Shown here in pieces: positions 1 to 8,153 of a stretch of DNA of 64,000 nt. Position numbers and translations under genes: made by a program. The stretch covers positions 4,765,501-4,829,500 of the forward strand of contig NZ_CP060295.1 of the NCBI RefSeq assembly GCF_014302995.1, written 5' to 3'. Positions within the stretch are counted from its first letter, which is position 1. Each line of letters opens with the position of its first letter. Under the pieces are notes generated by a model. The model worked only from the letters and a program-made list of their open reading frames with translations. It ran no database searches and was not told the DNA's origin. The DNA is from Variovorax sp. PAMC26660 (GTDB lineage Bacteria; Pseudomonadota; Gammaproteobacteria; Burkholderiales; Burkholderiaceae_C).

Positions 1-1
1 C

Positions 2-571
2 CAGCGCTACTACCCCAAGGTCACGATCGAGCCCGACGTGGACGCGAGCGGCAACCTGAAGGAAAAGCTCCTGGCGGACGAACTCGACCTGGTGCTGGTG
101 CCGGATGTGTTCGCGCAAGCGCATCTGCCGAGCCACGTGGTCGGTGAGTTCTCCAGCGTGTGGATGTGCAAGCCGGGCTTCGTCGAGCCGGGCAAGATCT
201 TCAGGCTGCATGAGCTGGCGTCGCGCCGGCTGCTGCTTCAGGGAAGCAAGTCGGGCGCCGGCATGGCGCACAACAGCTGGATGAAGTCGCAGGGCGTGCA
301 GCCGTCCGACGTGATCATCGTCAACAACCTCGTGGCGATGATGGGCCTTACTGCCTCGGGGCTGGGCATCGGCTGCATGCCCGAGAAATGCCTTGCGCCC
401 ATGGTGGCCAGGGGCTCGCTGATGGTCGTGCCCTGCACGCCGGCGCCGCCGGTCATGAAGTACGTCGCCATGTACAAGGGTGATCAGCGCAGCACGCTGA
501 TCTCGTCGATCGTCATGCTCTCCCAGGAGTGCTGCGACTTCACGCGGATGTTCGAGATCTCTTCCTCGTGA
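2..571 (+). CDS. LysR-type transcriptional regulator, C-terminal part (5' end outside window)
   Basis: The reading frame is open from the first bases, so the gene begins upstream of the window. The visible 189 residues look like the effector-binding domain of a LysR-type regulator: a segment reading LADELDLVLVPD, a central LLLQGSKSGAG-type strand and the family-typical late stretch VAMMGLTASGLGIGCMPE. The DNA-binding helix-turn-helix would lie upstream and is not visible, so the family call rests on this domain alone. It ends 28 bp from the 3' end of the convergent efflux operon and shows no obvious link to it. The effector cannot be deduced. Confidence 0.85.
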   Translation, partial: QRYYPKVTIEPDVDASGNLKEKLLADELDLVLVPDVFAQAHLPSHVVGEFSSVWMCKPGFVEPGKIFRLHELASRRLLLQGSKSGAGMAHNSWMKSQGVQPSDVIIVNNLVAMMGLTASGLGIGCMPEKCLAPMVARGSLMVVPCTPAPPVMKYVAMYKGDQRSTLISSIVMLSQECCDFTRMFEISSS

Positions 572-598
572 TCTCCGCGGCGGTTGATCCGGGCTGGT

Positions 599-2089
599 TC
601 AACCCGCCTTTGCAGTCCGGTCGGCCGCGGCGGTGGGGCAGGATGCGGAGGGCTTTTCGGCTGTACCAGCCGCGTCCGTGCCGCACCAGTCGCCACCGAG
701 CGCCTTCACGAGGAACACCGAGGTCAGCAGGCGCTGCCCTTGCAGTTGCGCGGCCTGTCGCTCCACCGTCAGCAGCGACTGCTGCGCGGTGATCACGTCG
801 AGATAGGTCGAGGCGCCGCCTTCGTAGCGGCTGGTCGCCATGTCGAGCACGCGGCGCGCTGCAGTCACGGCGGCTTGCGCCTGGGTGTTGGCGCTGTCGA
901 GCGCCGACAGGCCCGTGATGCCGTCTTCCACCTCCTGCATCGCGGTCAGCACGGTGCGGCGGTAGTTGCCCACGGTGACGTCGTAGCCGGCCTTGGCAAA
1001 GTTGACGTTCGCGCGCACGCGGCCGCCGTCGAACAGCACCTGCGTGGCCGACACGCCGACCGACCACAGCAGGCTGGGCCCGTTGAACAGGCTCTCGATC
1101 AGCCGGCTGTCCACGCCCACCGTCGGCGAAATCATGATGCTCGGATAGAAGGCTGCAGTGGCCACGCCGATCTGTGCATTGGCGGCGGCCATCGCGCGCT
1201 CTGCCGAGGCCACGTCGGGCCGGCGTTGCAGGATCTCGGAGGGCACGCCCAGCGGCACCGCCGGCGGCCGGATCTCGCGCAAATCGACCGCCAGCGCAAA
1301 GCTCGGCGCCGGCGTACCGGTGAGGGTGGCGAGCGCATGCTCGTATTGCGCGCGCTGCTTCTTCAGCACATCGACCTGTGTCAGCGTGGTTTCGAGCAGC
1401 GCCTGCTGCTGCGCCACGTCGAGCCCCGACACGGCGCCCAGGTCATGGCGCGCGGTAACCAGCTCCAGCGCGCGGCGCTGCAGGCCGATGGAGCGCGCGA
1501 CCACGTCGAGTTCGATGTCGGTCGAGCGCAGGTTGAAGTAGTTGCTGGCGACATCGGCGCCCAGCAGCAGGCGCGTGTTCTCCAGGTCGGCCGCCGATTG
1601 CTCGGCCGAGGCGGTTGCGCCTTCGACCGTGCGCTGCACGCGCCCCGCCAGGTCCACCTCGTAGCTTGCGTTGAGCGACAGCGCGAAGTCGTTCTGTACC
1701 GTCGAGGCGTTGGCAGTTCCATAGCTGGTCAGCGGCCGGTTGGCGGAAATCTTGAGCCGCGAGGCGCGCGTGCCCAGGCCAAGCTGCGGGAACTGGCTGG
1801 CCGCACTGCCTGCGAGCGTGGCGCGCGCCTGCGCCAGCCGCGCATTGGCGATGGCCAGCGTGGGGCTGCCGGCCAGTGCCTGGTCCTGCAGCGCGTCGAG
1901 CTGCGCATCGCCGAAGCGTTTCCACCACGGGCCCTTGTCGGCGCTGTCGCTCGGGGTGCTCACGCGCCAGGGCTCCTCCAGCTTCCAGCTGACGGGCAGC
2001 GGGGTGTCCGGCGTCTTGTAGTCGGGGCCGACCGCGCAGCCTGCCGCGAGCAGGGCGGCGAATGCTGTGGCGAGCAGGCGCGGTGTCAC
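599..2089 (-). CDS. NodT/OprM-family outer-membrane efflux lipoprotein
   Basis: This is the outer-membrane channel of a tripartite RND efflux pump, 496 residues, the usual length for the family. A signal peptide ends in a lipobox (LAAGC, Cys18), so the mature protein should be lipid-anchored. Two outer-membrane efflux repeats follow, with the characteristic ILQRRPDVASAERAMAAANA stretch and a closing YEGGASTYLDVITAQQSLL motif. The GTG start at 2089 was chosen because it overlaps the adaptor's stop in a GTGA arrangement (4 bp), which implies translational coupling, and because it places the signal peptide correctly. The 3' gene of a three-gene operon. Substrate unknown. Confidence 0.93.
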   Translation of the reverse strand: MTPRLLATAFAALLAAGCAVGPDYKTPDTPLPVSWKLEEPWRVSTPSDSADKGPWWKRFGDAQLDALQDQALAGSPTLAIANARLAQARATLAGSAASQFPQLGLGTRASRLKISANRPLTSYGTANASTVQNDFALSLNASYEVDLAGRVQRTVEGATASAEQSAADLENTRLLLGADVASNYFNLRSTDIELDVVARSIGLQRRALELVTARHDLGAVSGLDVAQQQALLETTLTQVDVLKKQRAQYEHALATLTGTPAPSFALAVDLREIRPPAVPLGVPSEILQRRPDVASAERAMAAANAQIGVATAAFYPSIMISPTVGVDSRLIESLFNGPSLLWSVGVSATQVLFDGGRVRANVNFAKAGYDVTVGNYRRTVLTAMQEVEDGITGLSALDSANTQAQAAVTAARRVLDMATSRYEGGASTYLDVITAQQSLLTVERQAAQLQGQRLLTSVFLVKALGGDWCGTDAAGTAEKPSASCPTAAADRTAKAG

Positions 2090-3342
2090 GCGGGGGCCTT
2101 GGGCGTGGGCGCCTTCGGGGCCGCCGGTGCGGGCGCGTCGGGCGCCACCGCCACCACGTCGCCTTCGGCCAGCGAATCGGAGGGGTTGAGCACCATGCGG
2201 TCCTTGCCGTCGAGTCCGTCGATCACCTCGACGTTCTCGCCATAGTTGCGGCCCAGCGTCACGGCGCGCAGCCCGACGCGGCCCTGTGCATCGACCACCG
2301 CGATGCGCGTGCCCTCGGCGCGGAACAGCAGTGCGTTCGACGGCACCGTGAGCGAGCGGCTCGCCGCCAGCGGCAGCGACACCTGCACATAAGCGCCCGG
2401 CAGCAGCGCGCCGTCGCTGTTGGGCAATGAGACCTCGACCTGCATCATCCGCGTGGTCGTGTCGATCGAGCCCGCCGTGCGCGCCACCTGGCCCTTGAAG
2501 TTCTGGCCGCGCAGTTCGGCCTGTGTCACGACCACCGGCTGGCCCGGCTTGACGAGTTGCGCATAGGCCTGCGGCACGTTGATGTACACGCGCAGCGGAT
2601 CGGTCTGCGCCAGCAGGAACAGCGCCCGCCCGGCGCCGCCGCCCGCGCCTGCGTCGATCAGGTCGCCCACATCGACATTGCGCCGGGTGATGACGCCCGC
2701 AAAGGGCGCCACCACGCGCTTGAAACCTTCCGTCTGCTTCAGCCGCTGCACGTTGGCATCGGCCGCCGCCACGTTCGATGTGGCTTGCGCGACGGCGCTG
2801 CGGCGCTCGTCGAGGTCTTGCTGCGAGACCACGTCCTTCTTGCGCAGCGCCTCCCAGCGCTCGGCCGTGCTCTGCGCGAGCTGCAGTCCCGATGCGGCCT
2901 GCGCCCGCGCCGCGACGGCCTGCGAAAGCTGCTGGTCGATTTCCGGCGTCTCGATCTCGGCCAGCAGCTCGCCCTTCTCGACGCGGCTGCCGATGTCCTT
3001 GGTCCAGCGTTTGAGGTAGCCGCTGGCGCGCGCCGAGATCGGCGACTGCACGAAGCCCTGCAGCGTGCCCGGCAGAGCGAGCGTCTGGCCGGCGGTGGGC
3101 GTGCGGGGCAGGGCGGTCTGCACATATTGCCTGGCGCGCTCGGCGGTGCCGGTTTCGAGTGCGCGCGCGTTGGCGATGCGCACGACCACCGTGCGCGTCG
3201 CGCCCAGCGCCAGCAGCGCGAGGACGATCAGCACCAGCCAGCGCGTGCGCCGCACGATCTGCCGGCGGCGCATCAATTCGCCTTCGCCTTCTTCTACCGC
3301 GATGGGGTGGATGGCCAATGCCGAGTGGCGTTGCTCCGTCAT
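2086..3342 (-). CDS. RND efflux periplasmic adaptor (membrane-fusion protein)
   Basis: A 418-residue HlyD/AcrA-type adaptor linking the inner-membrane permease to the outer-membrane channel. An N-terminal membrane anchor (about residues 33-53, WLVLIVLALLALG) is followed by the first lipoyl half-motif (YLKRWTKDIGSRVEKGELLA), a coiled-coil hairpin rich in A/Q/E, the second lipoyl half (VVAPFAGVITRRNVDVGDLI) and beta-barrel domains. It has no lipobox, unlike AcrA. The C-terminus is a low-complexity AP/K tail. The frame stays open far upstream into the permease, but the ATG at 3342 gives a normal N-terminus. It overlaps the channel gene by 4 bp. Confidence 0.92.
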   Translation of the reverse strand: MTEQRHSALAIHPIAVEEGEGELMRRRQIVRRTRWLVLIVLALLALGATRTVVVRIANARALETGTAERARQYVQTALPRTPTAGQTLALPGTLQGFVQSPISARASGYLKRWTKDIGSRVEKGELLAEIETPEIDQQLSQAVAARAQAASGLQLAQSTAERWEALRKKDVVSQQDLDERRSAVAQATSNVAAADANVQRLKQTEGFKRVVAPFAGVITRRNVDVGDLIDAGAGGGAGRALFLLAQTDPLRVYINVPQAYAQLVKPGQPVVVTQAELRGQNFKGQVARTAGSIDTTTRMMQVEVSLPNSDGALLPGAYVQVSLPLAASRSLTVPSNALLFRAEGTRIAVVDAQGRVGLRAVTLGRNYGENVEVIDGLDGKDRMVLNPSDSLAEGDVVAVAPDAPAPAAPKAPTPKAPA

Positions 3343-3375
3343 GACCAGCTCGGCGCCGGGCCGCTCCCAAGGCGA

Positions 3376-3399
3376 GCTGCGGCCCCCCGGGGGGGCAGC
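3376..3399. repeat. G/C-run palindrome between permease and adaptor genes
   Basis: The 92-bp gap between the permease and adaptor genes holds a near-palindrome: GCTGC followed by a C run, then a G run and CAGC, flanked by GGCGAGC and GAATACACGAAGTGAAT. In a transcript it would form a strong hairpin that could reduce expression of the downstream adaptor and channel or stabilise the upstream message. From memory, similar C/G-run hairpins are scattered between genes in Comamonadaceae; this window has only one such copy. Confidence 0.5.
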
Positions 3400-3434
3400 G
3401 AATACACGAAGTGAATGAGCGTGGGGGTCAAGTC

Positions 3435-6400
3435 CTAGTTCTCCTGGGGCGTTGCGCCCGCTGGCGGTTGATGCTGTGCTTCGCGTGCCGCCCGGCGGTG
3501 CGCAAGCCGACTGTGCACCCCCGCGAACACGGCGGGCACGAAAAACAATGTCGACACCGTGGCGAAGATCAGCCCGCCGATCACGGCGCGGCCCAGCGGC
3601 GCGTTCTGCTCGGCGCCTTCGCCCAGGCCCAGTGCCATCGGGATCATGCCGATGATCATGGCCAGCGCCGTCATCAGCACCGGCCGGATGCGGGTGGCGC
3701 CGGCTTCCAGCGCGGCCGACAGCGGCGGAATGCCCGCCTGCAACCGCTCGCGCGCGAACGACACCAGCAGGATCGAATTGGCCGTGGCCACGCCCATGGT
3801 CATGATCGCGCCGGTCAGCGCCGGCACGCTCAGCGTGGTGCCGGTGATGAACAGCATCCACGCGATGCCCGCCAGCGCGGCCGGCAGGGCGGTGATGATG
3901 ATGGCCGCGTCCAGCCACGACTGGAAGGTGACCACGATCAGCAGGTACACCAGCACGATGGCCATCGCCAGCCCCACGCCGAGACCGATGAACGACGACT
4001 GCATGGTCTGCACCTGCCCGCGCATGTCGACCCGGCTGCCGCGCGAAAGCTTGGGCCGCATCTCGTCGACCAGCTTTTGCACCTTCGACGCCACGCTGGC
4101 CAGATCGGTGCCCTGCACGCTCACGTACACGTCGATCACCGGTGCGATGTTGTAGCGCGACATCACGGCGGGCTGCCGGTCGGCCTGCGTGCTCACGAGA
4201 TTGCCCAGCAGTTGCTGCGAGCCGGGCCCGCCCGCGCCGATGCCCGCACCCACCGGAATGTTGAGCAGCGAGTCGAGCGAATCGACGGTGTACTGCGGCG
4301 TCTGCACCGCGATGCTGTAGACCACGCCGTTCGCCGGGTTGAGCCAGAAGGCGGGCGCCGTCTGCGAACTGCCCGAGAGTGCGATGAGCACGTTCTGTCC
4401 CACGTTCGAGGCGGTCAGGCCGTACTGCTGCAGCCGCGTGCGGTCCATCTGCAGATTCAGCGCAGGGCCGTCCAGGCGCTGATGCACATGGGCGTCGACC
4501 GCGCCGGGAATCTGCCGGATCGCCTTGGTCAGTTCGGCCGCGCGCACGGCGTTGCCGGCCATGTCGTTGCCGCTGAACTGCACGTCGATGGCCGCGGGCA
4601 GGCCGAAGTTCAGGATCTGCGTGACGATGTCCGCCGGCTGGAAGAAGAACTCGATGCCCGGAAAGCGCTTGGGCAGCTCCGCCCGCAGCAGCGAGACGTG
4701 CTGCTCGGTTGGCTTGTGGCCCTCTTTCAGCGACAGCAGCAGCTCGCCGTCGAAGGTACCGATGGTGCCGGCGTTGCTGTACGACAGGTTGATGCCGCTG
4801 TTGGGCACGCCCAGGTTGTCCAGGATGGTTTCGAGCTGGTCGGGCGGCACCAGCTCGCGGATGGCGGCCTCGACCTGGTCGGTCAGGCGCGCGGTTTCCT
4901 CGATGCGGGTGCCGGTGGGTGCGCGCAGGTGCAGGCGAATCTGGCCGGCATCGACGGTCGGGAAGAAGTCGCGGCCCAGCGCCGGGTAGAGCAGGCACGA
5001 CAGCAGGCAGAAGCCGAGAAACAGGCCGATGAAACCCGCGCGCTTGGACAGCACCGCCGACAGCACCAGCGTGTAGGCACGGCGCACGCGCTCAAAGCGT
5101 CGGTCGAAGGCACGGTACAGGCGCTGCAGCGCGCTTTGCCTTATGCCTTCGGGCGGCTGTTGCTGCTGCGCCTGGCCGTGCGAGCCGCTCATCAGCAGCA
5201 TCACCAGCGTCGGCACCAGCGTGCGCGACAGCAGGTACGACGCCAGCATCGCGAACACCACCGCCTCGGCCAGCGGCACGAACAGGAAGCGCGCCACACC
5301 CGAGAGAAAGAACATCGGCACGAACACGATGCAGATGCACAGCGTGGAGACGAAAGCTGCCGAGCCGATCTCGCCCGCACCGACCTCGATGGCTTCCTTC
5401 AACGGCGTGCCCATGTGCAGGTGCCGTTCGATGTTCTCGATGGTCACGATCGCCTGGTCCACCAGAATGCCGACCGACAGTGCCAGCCCACCCAGCGTCA
5501 TGAGGTTGAGCGTTTCGCCCAGCGAATACAGCACCAGGATCGAGGCCAGGATCGACAGCGGTATCGTCAGGCCGATGATGAGCGTGCTGCGCCAGTTGCC
5601 CAGGAACAGCAGCACCATCGCGGCCGTGAGTGCGGCGGCCAGGATGGCCTCGAACACCACGCCCTTGACGGCCGCCTTCACGAACACCGACTGGTCGAAC
5701 AGCGGCGTGATCTTGATGTCTTCCGGCATCGTCTGCGCCGCGATGGGCAGCATGGCGCGAATGTTCGACACGATGTCCAGCGTGGAGGCGCCGCCGTTCT
5801 TGAGCACCGACAGCAGCACGCCGCGCACGCCGTCCTGGCGCACCACGTTGGTCTGCGGCGAGAAGCCGTCGCGCACGTAGGCCACGTCGCGCAGGTAGGT
5901 GGTGGCGCCATTCACGGTGCGCACCGGCAGGTCGTTCAGGCCCGCGATGGCGTCGGGCGAACCGTTCATGCGCACGTTGTATTCGGTGGCACCGAACTTG
6001 GCGGTGCCCGAGGGCAGGATCAGGTTCTGCGTGTTGACCGCGTTCACCACGTCGGCCGGCGACAGGCCGCGCGCCTGCAGCGCTTGGGTGTCGAGGTCGA
6101 CCGAAATCAGCCGGTTCTTGCCGCCATAGGGAAAGGGAATGGCCGCGCCCGGCACCGTGATGAGCTGCGGGCGCAACTGGTTGACGGTGGAATCGAACAG
6201 GGAGTTTTCAGAGCGCGTGGGGCTCGACAGCGCCAGTTGGATCACCGGCACGCTGGAGGCCGAATACTTGATGACCAGCGGCGGCGTGATGCCCGGCGGC
6301 AACTGCCGCACCTGCGCCTGCATCGAGGCCACCACCTGCGAGATGGCCATTTCGATGTTGGCGGTCGGCTGGAAGAACACCTTGATGATCGACACGCCCG

Positions 6401-6653
6401 CCAGCGACTGCGATTCGATGTGCTCGATGTCGCTGACCGTGGTGGTCAGCCCGCGTTCGACCTGGCCGGAGATGCGTTGCCCCATCTCCTGCGCCGGCAG
6501 GCCGGTGTAGCTCCAGATGACGCTGACCACCGGGATGTTGATTTCCGGGAAGATGTCGGTGGCCATGCGGGCCAGGACAAATGGCGTGGCCAGCACGATC
6601 AGCATCGCCATGACGATGAAGGTGTACGGGCGACGCAATGCGAGCTGGACCAT
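3435..6653 (-). CDS. RND-family efflux permease (HAE1-like)
   Basis: A 1072-residue inner-membrane proton-driven exporter, the normal size for the AcrB/HAE1 superfamily. It begins with the family start (LALRRPYTFIVMAMLIVLATPFV), has two periplasmic porter regions after TM1 and TM7, and carries the TM4 segment GILVDQAIVTIENIERH with the acidic residue used for proton relay. The second half begins with a new membrane entry around AGFIGLFLGFCLLSCLLYP and ends with the repeat GVATANSILLVSFARERL. First gene of the operon with the adaptor and channel. Fusion to an HAE1 rather than heavy-metal (CzcA) subgroup is inferred from general resemblance; substrate unknown. Confidence 0.93.
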   Translation of the reverse strand: MVQLALRRPYTFIVMAMLIVLATPFVLARMATDIFPEINIPVVSVIWSYTGLPAQEMGQRISGQVERGLTTTVSDIEHIESQSLAGVSIIKVFFQPTANIEMAISQVVASMQAQVRQLPPGITPPLVIKYSASSVPVIQLALSSPTRSENSLFDSTVNQLRPQLITVPGAAIPFPYGGKNRLISVDLDTQALQARGLSPADVVNAVNTQNLILPSGTAKFGATEYNVRMNGSPDAIAGLNDLPVRTVNGATTYLRDVAYVRDGFSPQTNVVRQDGVRGVLLSVLKNGGASTLDIVSNIRAMLPIAAQTMPEDIKITPLFDQSVFVKAAVKGVVFEAILAAALTAAMVLLFLGNWRSTLIIGLTIPLSILASILVLYSLGETLNLMTLGGLALSVGILVDQAIVTIENIERHLHMGTPLKEAIEVGAGEIGSAAFVSTLCICIVFVPMFFLSGVARFLFVPLAEAVVFAMLASYLLSRTLVPTLVMLLMSGSHGQAQQQQPPEGIRQSALQRLYRAFDRRFERVRRAYTLVLSAVLSKRAGFIGLFLGFCLLSCLLYPALGRDFFPTVDAGQIRLHLRAPTGTRIEETARLTDQVEAAIRELVPPDQLETILDNLGVPNSGINLSYSNAGTIGTFDGELLLSLKEGHKPTEQHVSLLRAELPKRFPGIEFFFQPADIVTQILNFGLPAAIDVQFSGNDMAGNAVRAAELTKAIRQIPGAVDAHVHQRLDGPALNLQMDRTRLQQYGLTASNVGQNVLIALSGSSQTAPAFWLNPANGVVYSIAVQTPQYTVDSLDSLLNIPVGAGIGAGGPGSQQLLGNLVSTQADRQPAVMSRYNIAPVIDVYVSVQGTDLASVASKVQKLVDEMRPKLSRGSRVDMRGQVQTMQSSFIGLGVGLAMAIVLVYLLIVVTFQSWLDAAIIITALPAALAGIAWMLFITGTTLSVPALTGAIMTMGVATANSILLVSFARERLQAGIPPLSAALEAGATRIRPVLMTALAMIIGMIPMALGLGEGAEQNAPLGRAVIGGLIFATVSTLFFVPAVFAGVHSRLAHRRAAREAQHQPPAGATPQEN

Positions 6654-6762
6654 GGACAGGGCTCTCTGCTTCCGACGGAAAAAGGTTTCGCATCATAAGG
6701 AAGTAGATTTAAGTTTGCTGGCGCCTCTTTTTAGGGCGTGGCGCTTTACCAAAAGGGTGCAT

Positions 6763-7269
6763 ATGGACGGGGTATGGCTGGTAGTGATGGGCGTGTCGGG
6801 GTGCGGCAAATCGAGCCTGGGAGCGGCGTTGGCGACCACCCTGGGCCTGCCGCTGATCGAGGGAGACGACCACCATCCGCCGGCCAATGTGGAAAAGATG
6901 AGCCACGGTATCGCGTTGACCGACGAAGACCGGGCCGGCTGGCTGGCGACGTTGGGCCGTGCATTGGCCGATGCGCCGCAGGGCGCGGTGCTGACCTGTT
7001 CGGCGCTCAAGCGCATCTACCGTGACCAGCTACGGGCGGCGGCGCCGGGGCTGCGCTTCGTGTTCATGGCCATCGAGCGTGCCGAGTCCGAGCGGCGGGT
7101 GGCCGCGCGGGCCGGGGCGGGCGAGCACATGTTTCCGGCCAGTCTGGTGGCCAACCAGTTCGCGACGCTCGAGTCGCCAGTGGGCGAGGCGGGCGTGTTG
7201 GCGGTCGATGCGACTGCGCCGTTGGGGACGCTGGTCGGGCAGGTGAGAGCCTGGTTACCTGTCGGCTAG
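6763..7269 (+). CDS. gntK: Gluconokinase
   Basis: A 168-residue thermoresistant-type gluconokinase that phosphorylates D-gluconate to 6-phosphogluconate. The P-loop GVSGCGKSS lies at residues 10-18 and is followed by the family segment EGDDHHPPANVEKMSHG and by LTCSALKRIYRDQLR. Total length matches GntK. The ATG at 6763 was chosen over an earlier in-frame extension because the protein then starts directly at the first beta strand before the P-loop. Its product is the substrate of the 6-phosphogluconate dehydrogenase encoded 0.9 kb away on the other strand, so both probably serve gluconate use. Confidence 0.95.
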   Translation: MDGVWLVVMGVSGCGKSSLGAALATTLGLPLIEGDDHHPPANVEKMSHGIALTDEDRAGWLATLGRALADAPQGAVLTCSALKRIYRDQLRAAAPGLRFVFMAIERAESERRVAARAGAGEHMFPASLVANQFATLESPVGEAGVLAVDATAPLGTLVGQVRAWLPVG

Positions 7270-7300
7270 TTTTTGCCGCGTGTTTGTGTTCGGGGCGGGT

Positions 7301-7569
7301 GCGGGTTCATTCAGGGCGAGTGCGAATGACACCGGGTGCTCCCCTCCGCGAATGTCCCCCGCTTCGCTCCTCCTTTATTTCGCTGCGGGGAGCACCCGGC
7401 GTCATTCGCACCTGGACACGCTGCTGGTGATCGCCGATCAACCACCGCTCTGTCCAACGCTCACGTCGATACGGGGCTCTTTTTAGCTAAATAAAGGAGG
7501 AGCGAAGCGGGGGACATTCGCGAAAAAGAGCCCCGTGTCGGCGTGTGCGTCGCCCTGAACAGCAGCGCC
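7301..7569 (+). repeat. Composite hairpin repeat, copy 1
   Basis: The first of four copies of a ~269-bp intergenic element; orientation is called + when hairpin A comes first. Parts in order are: left end ...TTCAGGGCG (7301-7318, a weaker version of the terminal inverted repeat); hairpin A, 92 nt (7320-7411), arms starting GTGCGAATGACACCGGGTGC; a 46-nt spacer with the mini-stem TGATC-GCC-GATCA; hairpin B, 92 nt (7458-7549), arms containing ACGGGGCTCTTTTT; right end CGCCCTGAACAGCAGCGCC (7551-7569). Both hairpins enclose the same core (CCCCCGCTTCGCTCCTCC) in opposite orientation. It fills the gap between convergent gntK and the acetyltransferase gene. No coding function is proposed. Confidence 0.9.
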
Positions 7570-7597
7570 AGTTTCCAACCAGCCCCGACAGTGGAAT

Positions 7598-8146
7598 TCA
7601 GCGCTCTTCCAACGCCAGCAGCAGCCGCGTGACGTTCGGATTGCCCGGGTCGCGTTGCAGCCTGAATCCCAGCTTGCGCGCGAGCGCCAGCATGGCGGTG
7701 TTGTCGTAGAGGGTGATGTCCGCCAGTTGCTTCACGCCAGCTTCGGCAGCCGCATCGATCAGCTTGCGCAGGAGCTTCTCGGCCAGCCCGCGGTGCTGCC
7801 AGGCATCGGCGATGACCACGGCGAATTCGGCCGTGTTGCTGGTCTGTAGCGTGTCGCCGCGCACATAACGAACCACGCCCATCTGCTGCTCGGCACCATC
7901 GACTTCGGTGGTCGCGATGAGCGCCAGTTCGCGGTCGTAGTCGATATGGGTCATGCGCCAAAGCTCGTCGGGCTGAGGCTTGCGTGGCGACAGCAGGCGG
8001 TGGAAACCCGTTTCGTTCGACAGCCCCGCCACGAAGGCGGAGTGCATGGCCAGGTCTTCGGCGCGGATCGGGCGGATGCGCACCAGCGTGCCGTCGCGCA
8101 GTTGCCAGTCCTCGACCAGGTGGCTGGGATAGTCGAGGGCCGGCAT
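7598..8146 (-). CDS. GNAT-family N-acetyltransferase
   Basis: A 182-residue single-domain GNAT protein. It opens with RDGTLVRIRPIRAEDLAMHSAFVAGLS, a pattern seen in the acetyltransferase domain of Pat/YfiQ-type protein lysine acetyltransferases, and carries the acetyl-CoA loop region AWQHRGLAEKLLRKLIDAAAEAG (the Q/RxxGxG/A motif reads QHRGLA). It lacks the large acyl-CoA-synthetase-like part of full Pat proteins. The start lies 7 bp downstream of the 6-phosphogluconate dehydrogenase stop, so the two are probably co-transcribed. The substrate (protein lysine or small molecule) is not determinable. Confidence 0.88.
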   Translation of the reverse strand: MPALDYPSHLVEDWQLRDGTLVRIRPIRAEDLAMHSAFVAGLSNETGFHRLLSPRKPQPDELWRMTHIDYDRELALIATTEVDGAEQQMGVVRYVRGDTLQTSNTAEFAVVIADAWQHRGLAEKLLRKLIDAAAEAGVKQLADITLYDNTAMLALARKLGFRLQRDPGNPNVTRLLLALEER

Positions 8147-8153
8147 GGCGGCA

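Noticed and set aside
584-2245. Long plus-strand frame antisense to the outer-membrane channel and adaptor
   Set aside because: Same G+C-driven effect; no domain, and the overlapping minus-strand gene is well supported.
3411-6698. Very long plus-strand open frame antisense to the RND permease
   Set aside because: High G+C leaves antisense frames open over long genes; the translation is H/R/Q-rich low complexity, and the minus strand encodes a clear RND permease.
7301-7569. CRISPR array
   Set aside because: Hairpins are only two per element and spacing is fixed; no cas genes lie nearby and units are palindromic with identical cores.
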